Shown one piece after another: positions 9,465-16,699 of a DNA stretch of 56,661 bases; position 1 is the stretch's first letter, and every line of letters starts with the position of its first letter. The DNA is from Paraglaciecola sp. GTDB lineage: Bacteria; Pseudomonadota; Gammaproteobacteria; Enterobacterales; Alteromonadaceae. The stretch covers positions 1-56,661 of the forward strand of contig NZ_JANQVQ010000084.1 of the NCBI RefSeq assembly GCF_030730205.1, in the 5' to 3' direction. A program made the position numbers and the translations under genes. The notes under the pieces were generated by a model, which did not search any database, had not been told where the DNA came from, and saw only the letters and a program-made list of their open reading frames with translations.

Positions 9465-10057
9465 AGCTGGTCTCCATTGTCGTTAGCCATAATTGATGCT
9501 TCTATTTTCAATAATTGCTCTATTTGATTTTTCTGTTTTTCAATCATTAGTTTTTGTTCTTCGTTGGCTTGTGACAAATTACTATTCACTCGACCTAAGG
9601 TCACTAAGGCGGACTCCAACTCAAGTAAATCTTGGCTCGGTTGGTAGACCATTACTTTTACAAACTGCTGCATTTCCTCTGATAGTTCAGGTAACAAAAT
9701 CTCTATCCAGCGTTGAGCTCTGAGTCTATCGTTATAGGGCGTCTCTTTACCTTGACTGAGAAGAATCTTTTTTAACAATGAGTTTGGAGCAGCATCAAGG
9801 CGCTCTATTTCCGCTTTTCGTTGCAACCACGTTAACGTTTCGAGTTCGCTTCTATAATTGAGCCAAAATGGAATATTACAATTATGCTCAATTTGAGACG
9901 TTTCAGCGCGAGCCACACAAAACGACAAAAGCTCTTGGTTTTCTGCCTCGCCGTTTACCTGATTATGCTCGTTTTCGGCGGGCTGTTTATGAGGCAATAA
10001 TTCGCAGGCGCTAAGTCCAAATACAACGACAAACACAAAACTTAAGCGCTTTGTCAT
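9461..10057 (-). CDS. qseG: QseG/YfhG-like outer-membrane lipoprotein of the GlrK/GlrR system
   Basis: The protein begins MTKRLSFVFVVVFGLSAC, a lipoprotein signal with the lipobox LSAC at residues 15-18. I chose the ATG at 10057 because it overlaps the glrK stop as ATGA and gives the proper signal. The C-terminal half has a long predicted coiled coil (LVTLGRVNSNLSQ through EKQKNQIEQLL). The sandwich position between glrK and glrR matches E. coli yfhG (qseG), whose product binds the kinase and affects its activity. Sequence conservation in this family is low, so the name rests mainly on position, lipobox and coiled coil. Four-base overlaps at both ends imply one translation-coupled operon. Confidence 0.78.
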   Translation of the reverse strand: MTKRLSFVFVVVFGLSACELLPHKQPAENEHNQVNGEAENQELLSFCVARAETSQIEHNCNIPFWLNYRSELETLTWLQRKAEIERLDAAPNSLLKKILLSQGKETPYNDRLRAQRWIEILLPELSEEMQQFVKVMVYQPSQDLLELESALVTLGRVNSNLSQANEEQKLMIEKQKNQIEQLLKIEASIMANDNGDQL

Positions 10058-11460
10058 ACACTTTCTCCATCCAAAGGAATGCTGACTCTGATGCAAAAAT
10101 CAGCTTGCTCGATATCAATAATCTCCGCTTTACCATGCATCATACGGGCACAATCTGCAACAATAGACAAACCTAGGCCCGAGCCCACTACGCGGTCATT
10201 ACGTTTAGTATTTCCTCGACTGAATGGTTGAAATAAAGACTGGCGCATTTCAAGTGGTACTCTCTGCCCTCGGTTTGCGACTTCTAAAACTTGGACTGTT
10301 TCGTGCCTATATAAACGAATGGAAATAGGACGGCCTTTACTGCCATGTGCGAGCGCATTAGATAGCAAATTGTCTAAAATTCTTCTAATCAAATGCACAT
10401 CAGCATAAATGACGTCTAGTTCAATAGAAAGTTCAAGCGAATTATTATTCTGCTGAATAGCGAGAGAATTATCAGTAATAAATTCTTTGAATAAAAATTG
10501 TGAATCTATCGATTCAACAATGGGTTTGGCTTGTTGCAATAATAAATTGTAATCAAGTAGCTGAACAATTAATAAATTAAGCCTTTCCGTACTACTATTT
10601 AGCAAAGAAACCACTTCTGTTTGCTGCTCATTCAATGGCCCTACCACTTGTTCACTAAGCAATGAACACCCCTCTTTTATGCTCGCTAAAGGAGTTTTTA
10701 ACTCATGGGAGGCATGCCTGAGCAAAGCGTGCCGTAAATGCTCTAATTGCACTAAGCGAGAAGAGAGCTCATGTAATTTTTGTTCAAGAACAATCAGCTC
10801 TTTTGGTCCCGATTTAGAAACAGGTGGCAGCTCGTCCTCCTGGCGTGAGATAGCGCGAATCACTAGCTCTAACTTTTCGACCGGGTTAATAATGACTTTT
10901 GTGCCAAATATAATCAGCACTAAAGAAACACCAACTAACAGCACGGTGAGCCAAACTTGAATTTGTAATACAGAGTTAACATAGTCCTGCTGAGCTAAAA
11001 TTCGAACATCAAGCATTGATTCAATTTGATCGGACAAATCGCCTAGGTTTGCTTTGAACTCGGCTAACTGGGCATCAAGCAATAGCTGGTCTTGATCACC
11101 CGCATACAACGCCAACCACCCTAACCGTTCAGATAGATGATGACAGCTCTGCTGTTCATTCAGCTCTTTACAAATCATAGACTGCAGCTCAACAAAGCGC
11201 TCTATGGACTTATCCGCCAAATTCTTTAAGGCCTCATTGTGTAATACATTGTATTGCTTAAATAAACGTTCGATATCGACAGACAAGCCTTCCATTTTAC
11301 TCAGTCGCCTGACAACTGAGACAGAGTACTGCGCCTCGGAATTGGCTATTTTACCCATTTTACTCAAGGTAAATTGGCTGTAGGTTAGGAGCATTAGTAA
11401 AGGGACTAATACTAAAATAAAACTCACAACGGTGAGCTGGCGCAAAGAGCCAAGTTGCAT
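10054..11460 (-). CDS. glrK: Sensor histidine kinase GlrK (QseE)
   Basis: GlrK is the inner-membrane kinase that phosphorylates GlrR. A transmembrane helix at about residues 8-25 and a second near 168-188 flank a helical periplasmic domain, followed by HAMP (INPVEKLELVIRAIS) and the dimerisation/phosphorylation segment RHASHELKTPLASIKEG with His252. The ATPase domain has DNLLSNALAHG, the G2 box GSGLGLSIV and a C-terminal beta strand. I place the start at the ATG at 11460, preceded by AGGA at 7 nt; a TTG eight codons earlier is less likely. The ribosome site is partly inside a perfect hairpin (see 11461-11493). The gene downstream overlaps by four bases. Confidence 0.92.
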   Translation of the reverse strand: MQLGSLRQLTVVSFILVLVPLLMLLTYSQFTLSKMGKIANSEAQYSVSVVRRLSKMEGLSVDIERLFKQYNVLHNEALKNLADKSIERFVELQSMICKELNEQQSCHHLSERLGWLALYAGDQDQLLLDAQLAEFKANLGDLSDQIESMLDVRILAQQDYVNSVLQIQVWLTVLLVGVSLVLIIFGTKVIINPVEKLELVIRAISRQEDELPPVSKSGPKELIVLEQKLHELSSRLVQLEHLRHALLRHASHELKTPLASIKEGCSLLSEQVVGPLNEQQTEVVSLLNSSTERLNLLIVQLLDYNLLLQQAKPIVESIDSQFLFKEFITDNSLAIQQNNNSLELSIELDVIYADVHLIRRILDNLLSNALAHGSKGRPISIRLYRHETVQVLEVANRGQRVPLEMRQSLFQPFSRGNTKRNDRVVGSGLGLSIVADCARMMHGKAEIIDIEQADFCIRVSIPLDGESV

Positions 11461-11493
11461 TGCACGTCCTATGGAAAGTTTCAAAGACGTGCA
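11461..11493 (-). promoter_or_regulatory. Hairpin overlapping the glrK ribosome binding site
   Basis: An 8-bp perfect inverted repeat (TGCACGTC and GACGTGCA) has a 17-nt loop. On the minus strand the 3' arm directly abuts the glrK ATG and contains most of the AGGA Shine-Dalgarno sequence. Folding in the mRNA would partly hide the ribosome site. Whether it acts as a translational switch is inference. Confidence 0.5.
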
Positions 11494-11500
11494 GTCTGCA

Positions 11501-11534
11501 TAATAAAAAAAGATCGTACAAGGCGATCTTTTCG
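11501..11534 (-). terminator. Intrinsic terminator after the EF-hand gene
   Basis: A 9-bp perfect stem AAAAGATCG/CGATCTTTT with a 7-nt loop is followed on the minus strand by a run of T's (TTTTTTTATT). It lies between the EF-hand gene and glrK, leaving only about 40 bp for any separate glrK promoter. Confidence 0.8.
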
Positions 11535-11552
11535 TTGTTCGTAAATCATGGC

Positions 11553-11828
11553 TTATTCGATACTCGCAACTTTCATTTGTTTAGCGATTTTAGCGAACTC
11601 TTCAAGTTCATTTTTGCTAATAAAACCATCTAAGTCTTTATCGATAGAACCAAATATCGCCAGCAAGTTTGGATCCGCAACGGACTCTTTTATACTTATC
11701 AAACCGTCCTGATTTTTGTCTAAATCAGTGATTTTAGCTTCATCTGCAGAAACACAAACACTACCAAGCACAGTACAAAAAATGACAGCTACTCTTTGTG
11801 ATTTGGTAAATTGATAATAATGTTGCAT
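11553..11828 (-). CDS. Small secreted EF-hand calcium-binding protein
   Basis: The ATG at 11828, with AAAGGAGAA upstream, gives a 91-residue protein with a signal peptide ending near SVCVSA (about residue 28). Two EF-hand loops follow: DLDKNQDGLISIKE at about 35-48 and DKDLDGFISKNE at about 63-74, both with acidic residues at the calcium-ligand positions. The mature protein is almost entirely this EF-hand pair, so it is probably a periplasmic or exported calcium binder. It lies directly upstream of glrK on the same strand, separated by a terminator, in the place where E. coli carries the sRNA gene glmY. I know of no named homolog; a link to GlrK sensing is a guess from position. Confidence 0.8.
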   Translation of the reverse strand: MQHYYQFTKSQRVAVIFCTVLGSVCVSADEAKITDLDKNQDGLISIKESVADPNLLAIFGSIDKDLDGFISKNELEEFAKIAKQMKVASIE

Positions 11829-12296
11829 ACATTCTCCTTTTATCACGTTCGCCAAAGGCAACATTTCGTAAACACACATTAAGAAATGAGAACAATGGGA
11901 AAAAGAGGCGTCCATGCCCTAATGGAGACTACAATAAGTCGACCAAAGAAGTAGGCATCATTGGTTGTAAACGCCATTACCACCAATAATATGATATCCA
12001 TGCCTACCATCTTCATCACTTTTACTATCCGTACATCCTAATTGAGGAACCAGTCAAAAAGGCAGTGATGATAAGCTGACTTATCAGGCTTTATGCCAAC
12101 AATATTTTTGCTATTACAATCAATCAGTTAGATTCGCTTAACGCCATGACAGAGGCTTGGTAGCACGCTTTGGCGAAAGCCAAACGGGCTTTATGTCTGA
12201 AAAAAGAGACTACAACAGATTGATGACTACAAAGCGCATTAAAATCAGCTAGTTAGCTCGTCTTAAATATGCGACCTTGACTAATAATTGAACGTA
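11829..12296. other. Intergenic region with a possible gene fragment
   Basis: This 468-bp stretch between the EF-hand gene and the TerB-like gene contains no complete gene I recognise. On the minus strand, 12124-12252 is open without a start codon and reads through RHKARLAFAKACYQASVMAL to a stop; it could be a gene fragment or a spurious frame. I looked for a sigma-54 element of the TGGCAC-N5-TTGC type upstream of the EF-hand gene and saw no good match. Confidence 0.4.
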
Positions 12297-12749
12297 TTAG
12301 CTATTATTTTCCTGAACAGCGAGTTTACTTTGTATAAATTGGCTATGGGGAATGTAAAGCAGTTCGGCTATTTTACGAATGGTATATTCTTCGTCGGGGG
12401 CTAAAACATGGTCGGCATATGCAATGGTCCATAAAGAATCAAGTATCGCTCTTTTTTGCACGGGTTCGCACAAGTCGTTCAAAGTCTTAGTGAACTTTTG
12501 AAAATCAACGGCTTCTTCAGCCTGTGCTTGGCTCATCTCACAAAGGTGTTCAAGCTCAATCTTTGATAGTGTAAAATGTTGACTCAACTGATTACGATAG
12601 CTTTCTTGTTCAACTTCAGTGAATTGTCTATCAGCACGCATAACCTCATACAGTAAAACAGCGGTCGCCAACTCAATATTCAGTGCCTGATCGGTTTGGG
12701 CATTAATTTCCCATTGGCTATTGAACCAATTTTGGATTTGTTTAAACAT
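12297..12749 (-). CDS. TerB-like (tellurite-resistance TerB/DjlA-N type) cytoplasmic protein
   Basis: This 150-residue all-helical protein matches the TerB fold. The segment ELATAVLLYEVMRADRQFTEVE is the first acidic helix-loop motif, and LWTIAYADHVLAPDEEYTIRKIAELL is the second, each carrying the acidic residues proposed to bind metal. The family occurs in the N-terminus of DjlA and as standalone proteins in many gammaproteobacteria; its biochemical role is unknown and need not involve tellurite. There is no signal peptide. It stands alone, about 160 bp after the GNAT gene on the same strand. Confidence 0.85.
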   Translation of the reverse strand: MFKQIQNWFNSQWEINAQTDQALNIELATAVLLYEVMRADRQFTEVEQESYRNQLSQHFTLSKIELEHLCEMSQAQAEEAVDFQKFTKTLNDLCEPVQKRAILDSLWTIAYADHVLAPDEEYTIRKIAELLYIPHSQFIQSKLAVQENNS

Positions 12750-12911
12750 ATTTCGCTACTCATAAAATGATGATTGCAGTGTCGAACGAATGAAATAGAA
12801 ATAGCTGACAACGTATGCAACCTTTCCCTAAACTACTGTGGGTATTAACCCAAATTTATCAAGCCTTCAGCAGATTTATGACCGATTAAAGAGAATAACA
12901 AACTAGCAGAT

Positions 12912-13361
12912 TTATTCTTCTTCATACATTAAATAGTGACTTTCATGCATGCCAAGGGCTTGGTAAGTTTGCTGTGCAACCACATTTTCTTTTTCTACAT
13001 AAAGTCTAAAACCACATATATTACCTTGCGTTTTAGCCAACTCCTTTACCTTGGTATAAAGTTGCGCATAGATACCTTTTCGTCGATGTTCAGGCACAAT
13101 ATAGACACTTTGGATCCACCAAAAAACCGCATTGCGCCAATCACTCCATTCAGTAGTGACCATTAAGCTGCCCACCACTTGGTCGGCGGTTTCTGCAACT
13201 AAGTAGTATCCTTTATTCGCATCCTTTACCAAGGCACTCACACCACTAGTCAACACCTTAGTATTTAAACGTTTTTGTTCTGTCTCAAAAGCCATGTTTA
13301 GATTAAATTCAACGAGGGATGGAATATCATTTTCGTCGGCAACACGTATATTTAACTGCAT
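12912..13361 (-). CDS. GNAT family N-acetyltransferase
   Basis: This 149-residue protein has a single GNAT domain. The acetyl-CoA loop is visible as VYIVPEHRRKGIYAQLYTKVKELA (motif A) and the C-terminal part as GFRLYVEKENVVAQQTYQALGM (motif B). The N-terminus IRVADENDIPSLVEFN is typical of RimI-like acetyltransferases. I chose the ATG at 13361, preceded by AGGAA, giving MQLNIRV. The start is 7 nt beyond the stop of the upstream crsR-like gene on the same strand, so it is likely co-transcribed with the partner-switch module. The substrate cannot be told from sequence. Confidence 0.88.
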   Translation of the reverse strand: MQLNIRVADENDIPSLVEFNLNMAFETEQKRLNTKVLTSGVSALVKDANKGYYLVAETADQVVGSLMVTTEWSDWRNAVFWWIQSVYIVPEHRRKGIYAQLYTKVKELAKTQGNICGFRLYVEKENVVAQQTYQALGMHESHYLMYEEE

Positions 13362-13368
13362 GAGTTTC

Positions 13369-15015
13369 CTATATTTTAAAAACAACTTTCACGGTAGAAC
13401 CGCCATTTGAATGCTCAATCGATTGGCATAGTTCACTTAGCATGGGAAGTCCACGGCCAAATGAATCATCATGTTCACACGTCTTTTTGAGGCTAGCGGG
13501 ATCAAAGCCCTTTCCTGAATCACTAATTTGGATAACTAGCACATTATCTTGTGGCAAATATTGCACAAGAATATTAACAGTACCTGATGCCAAATTATCT
13601 AATTTCTCTTGGCGAGTCGCAAAATACTGAAAAAAACCTTCATTAGTGGCTTTTAACTTTGAGTCTAAATCCAATACACCATGATCAATGGCATTATTGT
13701 ATAATTCGCTGATTACGGTAAAAAGCGCAGAATGAATACCGTACAAGCCTAATTGACTGGTTAATAATCGGATTAGCTCGGCAATAGGATCTTGAGCTTT
13801 GATTAAGTGATGATCCAAACAAAGTTCGATTTTAAAGGGTAGCTGAGAGGCAAGTTGCACGTGGCTAAAGGGCTTCAATTCTTGACAAGTATAAATAACC
13901 AATGTGATGTCATCTTTTCGCTCACTGCCGCCCTCATAAACATCAATTTTATTTAATAGGGTGTGCACATCGCTTTGAGGATCTGCCAACAGCCAAGACT
14001 CAATACCAGCATCGGTAAGCATCTTGCCTGCTAAATCACAAACTTCAACTACCCCGTCACTAAAACCAATTAATCTATCGCCGTACTGAGCGTCAAATCG
14101 GTCTATTTCACACTCAAACTCATTTGGCTCAAGTATGCCCAAGGCCATATGTTTTGAACTAAATTTTTTAACGATATGCCCCCCTTCGTTTTGCAAAATC
14201 ATGTCTGGCATACCGCCGTTCCAAACATCAATTTGTTTGCCAGAACTATTAATCTCAACCAGGATTGCCGCAAAAAACATCTCATCTGGCAGTAGCTCTA
14301 GCAAGGTTGCATTCAAGGTTTCGGTCATTTCACTGATTGACAGGCCTTTATTTGACATTGTTTGAAATGCCTTTGCTACTGGCAACGCGCCAATTGCAGC
14401 CGCCAAGCCATGTCCGGTAAAATCACCAAATAAGAAATAAAAGCCGCCACTGGGACTAGTATGACATAAGAACATATCACCATTAAAACTACCTGCGGGC
14501 TGCATAACAAAATCGATGATGTCACGAAGTTCTGGTTGAACCTTCAAAGCATTAGCAAAAATATGTTCTACAATTTTATGCTCTCGCTCAACCGAGTTGC
14601 GATAAAACGACAACTGCTGATTTTGCTCAATGGTTTTCTTACTGAGAGAACGTGTTCGGGCGTGAGCTCTAATTTTTGCGGCCAAAATGATTTTATCAAA
14701 AGGCTTGGTAACAAAATCATCTCCGCCCACTTCTAAACAGCGGGCTAAGGCTTCTTCGTCTTCAATCGCACTGATAAAAATAATAGGCAGATACACATCG
14801 CCTGCTAAGGCCTTTAATAAAGGAGCAACTTCGTAGCCGTCCATCACAGGCATCACAATATCGAGTAACACTAAATCTGGCTTAATTCTTTTTGCTAGCG
14901 TCAGGGCTTCAAAGCCATTTTCAGCTTCATAACAATCAACATACCCCTGCTGTTCAAGCATATGGACTAACAAAAACCGATTTAGGGCATCGTCATCGAC
15001 AACTAATATTCGCAT
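13369..15015 (-). CDS. crsR: Response regulator with PP2C phosphatase and anti-sigma-type kinase domains (CrsR/HsbR-like)
   Basis: The 548-residue protein combines three modules. A receiver at 1-120 has Asp52 (LDIVMPVMDG) and a conserved Lys in TKPF. A SpoIIE/RsbU PP2C phosphatase at about 160-375 has metal-site motifs FNGDMF, GDFTGHG, GFSDGV and RKDDITL. A C-terminal HATPase_c of the RsbW type has the N box ELYNNAIDHG, G1 DSGKGFD and G2 FGRGLPMLSEL. This is the architecture of Shewanella CrsR and Pseudomonas HsbR, which phosphorylate and dephosphorylate a STAS partner to control sigma factor activity. The partner gene is directly upstream. All active-site motifs appear intact, so both opposing activities may be present. 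The symbol is assigned by analogy. Confidence 0.88.
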   Translation of the reverse strand: MRILVVDDDALNRFLLVHMLEQQGYVDCYEAENGFEALTLAKRIKPDLVLLDIVMPVMDGYEVAPLLKALAGDVYLPIIFISAIEDEEALARCLEVGGDDFVTKPFDKIILAAKIRAHARTRSLSKKTIEQNQQLSFYRNSVEREHKIVEHIFANALKVQPELRDIIDFVMQPAGSFNGDMFLCHTSPSGGFYFLFGDFTGHGLAAAIGALPVAKAFQTMSNKGLSISEMTETLNATLLELLPDEMFFAAILVEINSSGKQIDVWNGGMPDMILQNEGGHIVKKFSSKHMALGILEPNEFECEIDRFDAQYGDRLIGFSDGVVEVCDLAGKMLTDAGIESWLLADPQSDVHTLLNKIDVYEGGSERKDDITLVIYTCQELKPFSHVQLASQLPFKIELCLDHHLIKAQDPIAELIRLLTSQLGLYGIHSALFTVISELYNNAIDHGVLDLDSKLKATNEGFFQYFATRQEKLDNLASGTVNILVQYLPQDNVLVIQISDSGKGFDPASLKKTCEHDDSFGRGLPMLSELCQSIEHSNGGSTVKVVFKI

Positions 15016-15030
15016 ATTTATTTACACGAC

Positions 15031-15336
15031 TTAGAGAATTTCAAATTTTTTATCAAAACGGGCTATCTGTAATATTTTCAATACTTGAGGGCGGCATTTT
15101 ACAATTTTAAACGACGTGACTTGATCACTTAAACTGCGGTGCATATTAAGCAACATACCAAGAGCCGAACTGTCCATGTATTCGGTTTTTTGTAGATTGA
15201 TAACCACTGAAGTAAATTTTTTAGTTTGATCGTTATAGGCAATCCTAAAGTCCTGAACCTTACTGAAATCAAACTTCTCTTCAATAAAGATGGTCAGTTG
15301 CTTACCATCAGTAGAGAATTCTTTTTCTAAACTCAT
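15031..15336 (-). CDS. crsA: STAS-domain anti-sigma factor antagonist (CrsA/HsbA-like)
   Basis: This 101-residue protein is a single STAS domain. The signature TEYMDSSALGMLL at about residues 51-63 holds the serine (Ser56 or Ser57) that is phosphorylated in SpoIIAA-type antagonists. The beta-alpha core (SVVINLQK, SFKIVKC, LKILQIARFDKKF) is complete. It lies 15 nt upstream of the crsR-like gene. By analogy with Shewanella CrsA and Pseudomonas HsbA, its phosphorylation state would be set by the neighbouring kinase/phosphatase and decide which anti-sigma partner it binds. No sigma or anti-sigma gene is in this window, so the final target must be elsewhere. Confidence 0.87.
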   Translation of the reverse strand: MSLEKEFSTDGKQLTIFIEEKFDFSKVQDFRIAYNDQTKKFTSVVINLQKTEYMDSSALGMLLNMHRSLSDQVTSFKIVKCRPQVLKILQIARFDKKFEIL

Positions 15337-15379
15337 TATTTACTCCAGCTTTTTTTATAAAGAGAACGTTAGTTATTAA

Positions 15380-15407
15380 ATAACAGTTTAATCAGTTTGC
15401 CTATAAT
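15380..15407 (+). promoter_or_regulatory. Likely sigma-70 promoter for yciH and the dual-receiver gene
   Basis: A perfect -10 TATAAT at 15402-15407 is preceded, 16 nt upstream, by ATAACA, which matches TTGACA in four of six positions. It lies about 64 bp before the yciH ATG in the divergent region with crsA. Confidence 0.5.
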
Positions 15408-15470
15408 GTTTCTGGCTTTTTTACTACAATGGCTCGGTTATTTAATTAGAGTGACTTATAGGTAGTGAGT

Positions 15471-15791
15471 ATGAGTGACAATAGAGTAGTCTATAGTACA
15501 GACGTAGGTCGAATTCAGCCCAAGGCAGAACCCAAGCTTGTTGCTAAAAGTGATGGCATTGTGCGAATAAGGCGGGAGACTAAAGGCCGCAAAGGTAAGG
15601 GTGTTACTACTGTATCCGGTATTGCCTTGGCAGAGCCCGAATTAAAAACCTTGGCCACAAAATTGAAAAAACTGTGTGGCACAGGTGGTGCATTAAAAGA
15701 TGGCATTATTGAGATCCAAGGCGACAATAGAGATAAATTAAAGGTCGAACTTGAAAAGCTCGGGCATGTTGTCAAGTTAGCTGGTGGTTAA
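15471..15791 (+). CDS. yciH: SUI1/eIF1-family translation factor YciH
   Basis: The 106-residue protein is a bacterial homolog of eukaryotic eIF1 (SUI1 fold). The segments VRIRRETKGRKGKGVTTVSG and LKKLCGTGGALKDGIIEIQGD are the family core, and the basic loop fits ribosome binding. E. coli YciH discriminates against aberrant initiation complexes in vitro; its physiological role is not settled. I prefer the ATG at 15471 because AGG lies 8 nt upstream; a GTG two codons earlier would be too close to it. The gene is divergent from the crsA/crsR pair and probably co-transcribed with the dual-receiver gene 27 bp downstream. Confidence 0.93.
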   Translation: MSDNRVVYSTDVGRIQPKAEPKLVAKSDGIVRIRRETKGRKGKGVTTVSGIALAEPELKTLATKLKKLCGTGGALKDGIIEIQGDNRDKLKVELEKLGHVVKLAGG

Positions 15792-15818
15792 GCGTTTACA
15801 TTTTATATCGGAGTTTTA

Positions 15819-16619
15819 ATGAGGCAGTTATCTTTAGCAGATTTAAGTATTATTTTGGTTGAGCCATCAGATACCCAAAGAAAAATTATTATCAAAAAAT
15901 TAGCCGATGAAAACGTGCAACATGTCGAGGCTTACGGAACTGCGGAAGAAGCAATCTCAGCAATTCAAAAAAGTCCGCCTGACCTTATCGTCAGTGCAAT
16001 GTATTTTGAAGACGGTACTGCACAAAAAATCTTGACCCCACTGAAAAATAATATTGATTTGGCCGATATTCCCTTTATGTTGGTTTCAAGTGAAAGCCGC
16101 GCAGAAAAACTGGAAGAGTTTAAACAAGCCGGCGTTGCCGCCATTTTGCCCAAGCCTTTTTCGACAGAAAATCTGAGTAAAGCGTTAAATGCCTCCCTCG
16201 ATTTAATCAATGCCGACGAGCTTGAATTAGATTTATTTGATGTTGAACAACTCAGAGTTCTCTTGGTAGACGATAGTCGGCTAGCCAGAAATCATATTCG
16301 CCGAGTACTAAAGAGTTTAGGCATGCAACAAGTGATGGAAGCTGAAAATGGCGCAGAAGCCCTGACCTTGCTAAAAGATCACACGTTTGACTTGGTTTTC
16401 ACCGACTACAATATGCCTGAAATGGATGGCAGAGAATTGTCTGAGTTTATCCGATTCAATCCAGAAACTGCGCACTTACCTATCATTATGGTAACGAGTG
16501 AATCGTCCAATAGCCTGCATATGGCTAATATCAGACAAACGGGTATAAACGCCCTATGTAATAAACCTTTTGAACTGAAAGAAGTGCGCAACACTATCGT
16601 TAAATTAATGAGTAAATAA
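15819..16619 (+). CDS. Tandem receiver-domain response regulator with a degenerate first receiver
   Basis: This 266-residue protein consists of two CheY-like domains and nothing else. The first (about 8-130) begins LSIILVEPSDTQ and has lost key residues. The phospho-acceptor position in DLIVSAMYFEDG is Ala60, and the usual acidic pair is Glu-Pro, while Lys112 (PKPF) is retained. The second (about 143-266) is intact, with VLLVDDSR, Asp196 in FTDYNMPEMDG and NKPF. There is no output domain, so it should act by protein contact, like CheY or Spo0F-type proteins. It follows yciH by 27 bp and faces a chemoreceptor gene across a terminator. GGAG lies before the ATG. Its signalling partner is unknown. 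Confidence 0.9.
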   Translation: MRQLSLADLSIILVEPSDTQRKIIIKKLADENVQHVEAYGTAEEAISAIQKSPPDLIVSAMYFEDGTAQKILTPLKNNIDLADIPFMLVSSESRAEKLEEFKQAGVAAILPKPFSTENLSKALNASLDLINADELELDLFDVEQLRVLLVDDSRLARNHIRRVLKSLGMQQVMEAENGAEALTLLKDHTFDLVFTDYNMPEMDGRELSEFIRFNPETAHLPIIMVTSESSNSLHMANIRQTGINALCNKPFELKEVRNTIVKLMSK

Positions 16620-16657
16620 CAAATCTTCACCTAATACCCTGGTTATTAGCGAGTAAC

Positions 16658-16695
16658 AAAGCCCAAAAGTAGCGTAGCTACTATTGGGCTTTTTG
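16658..16695. terminator. Bidirectional terminator between the dual-receiver and chemoreceptor genes
   Basis: A 16-bp stem with one mismatch (AAAGCCCAAAAGTAGC pairing with GCTACTATTGGGCTTT) has a 3-nt loop and T runs on the plus strand. The genes on either side converge on it. Confidence 0.85.
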
Positions 16696-16699
16696 CTCT

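Noticed and set aside
11829-12296. Possible sigma-54 promoter for the EF-hand/glrK region
   Set aside because: I searched by eye for TGGCAC-N5-TTGCA on the minus strand and found no acceptable match.
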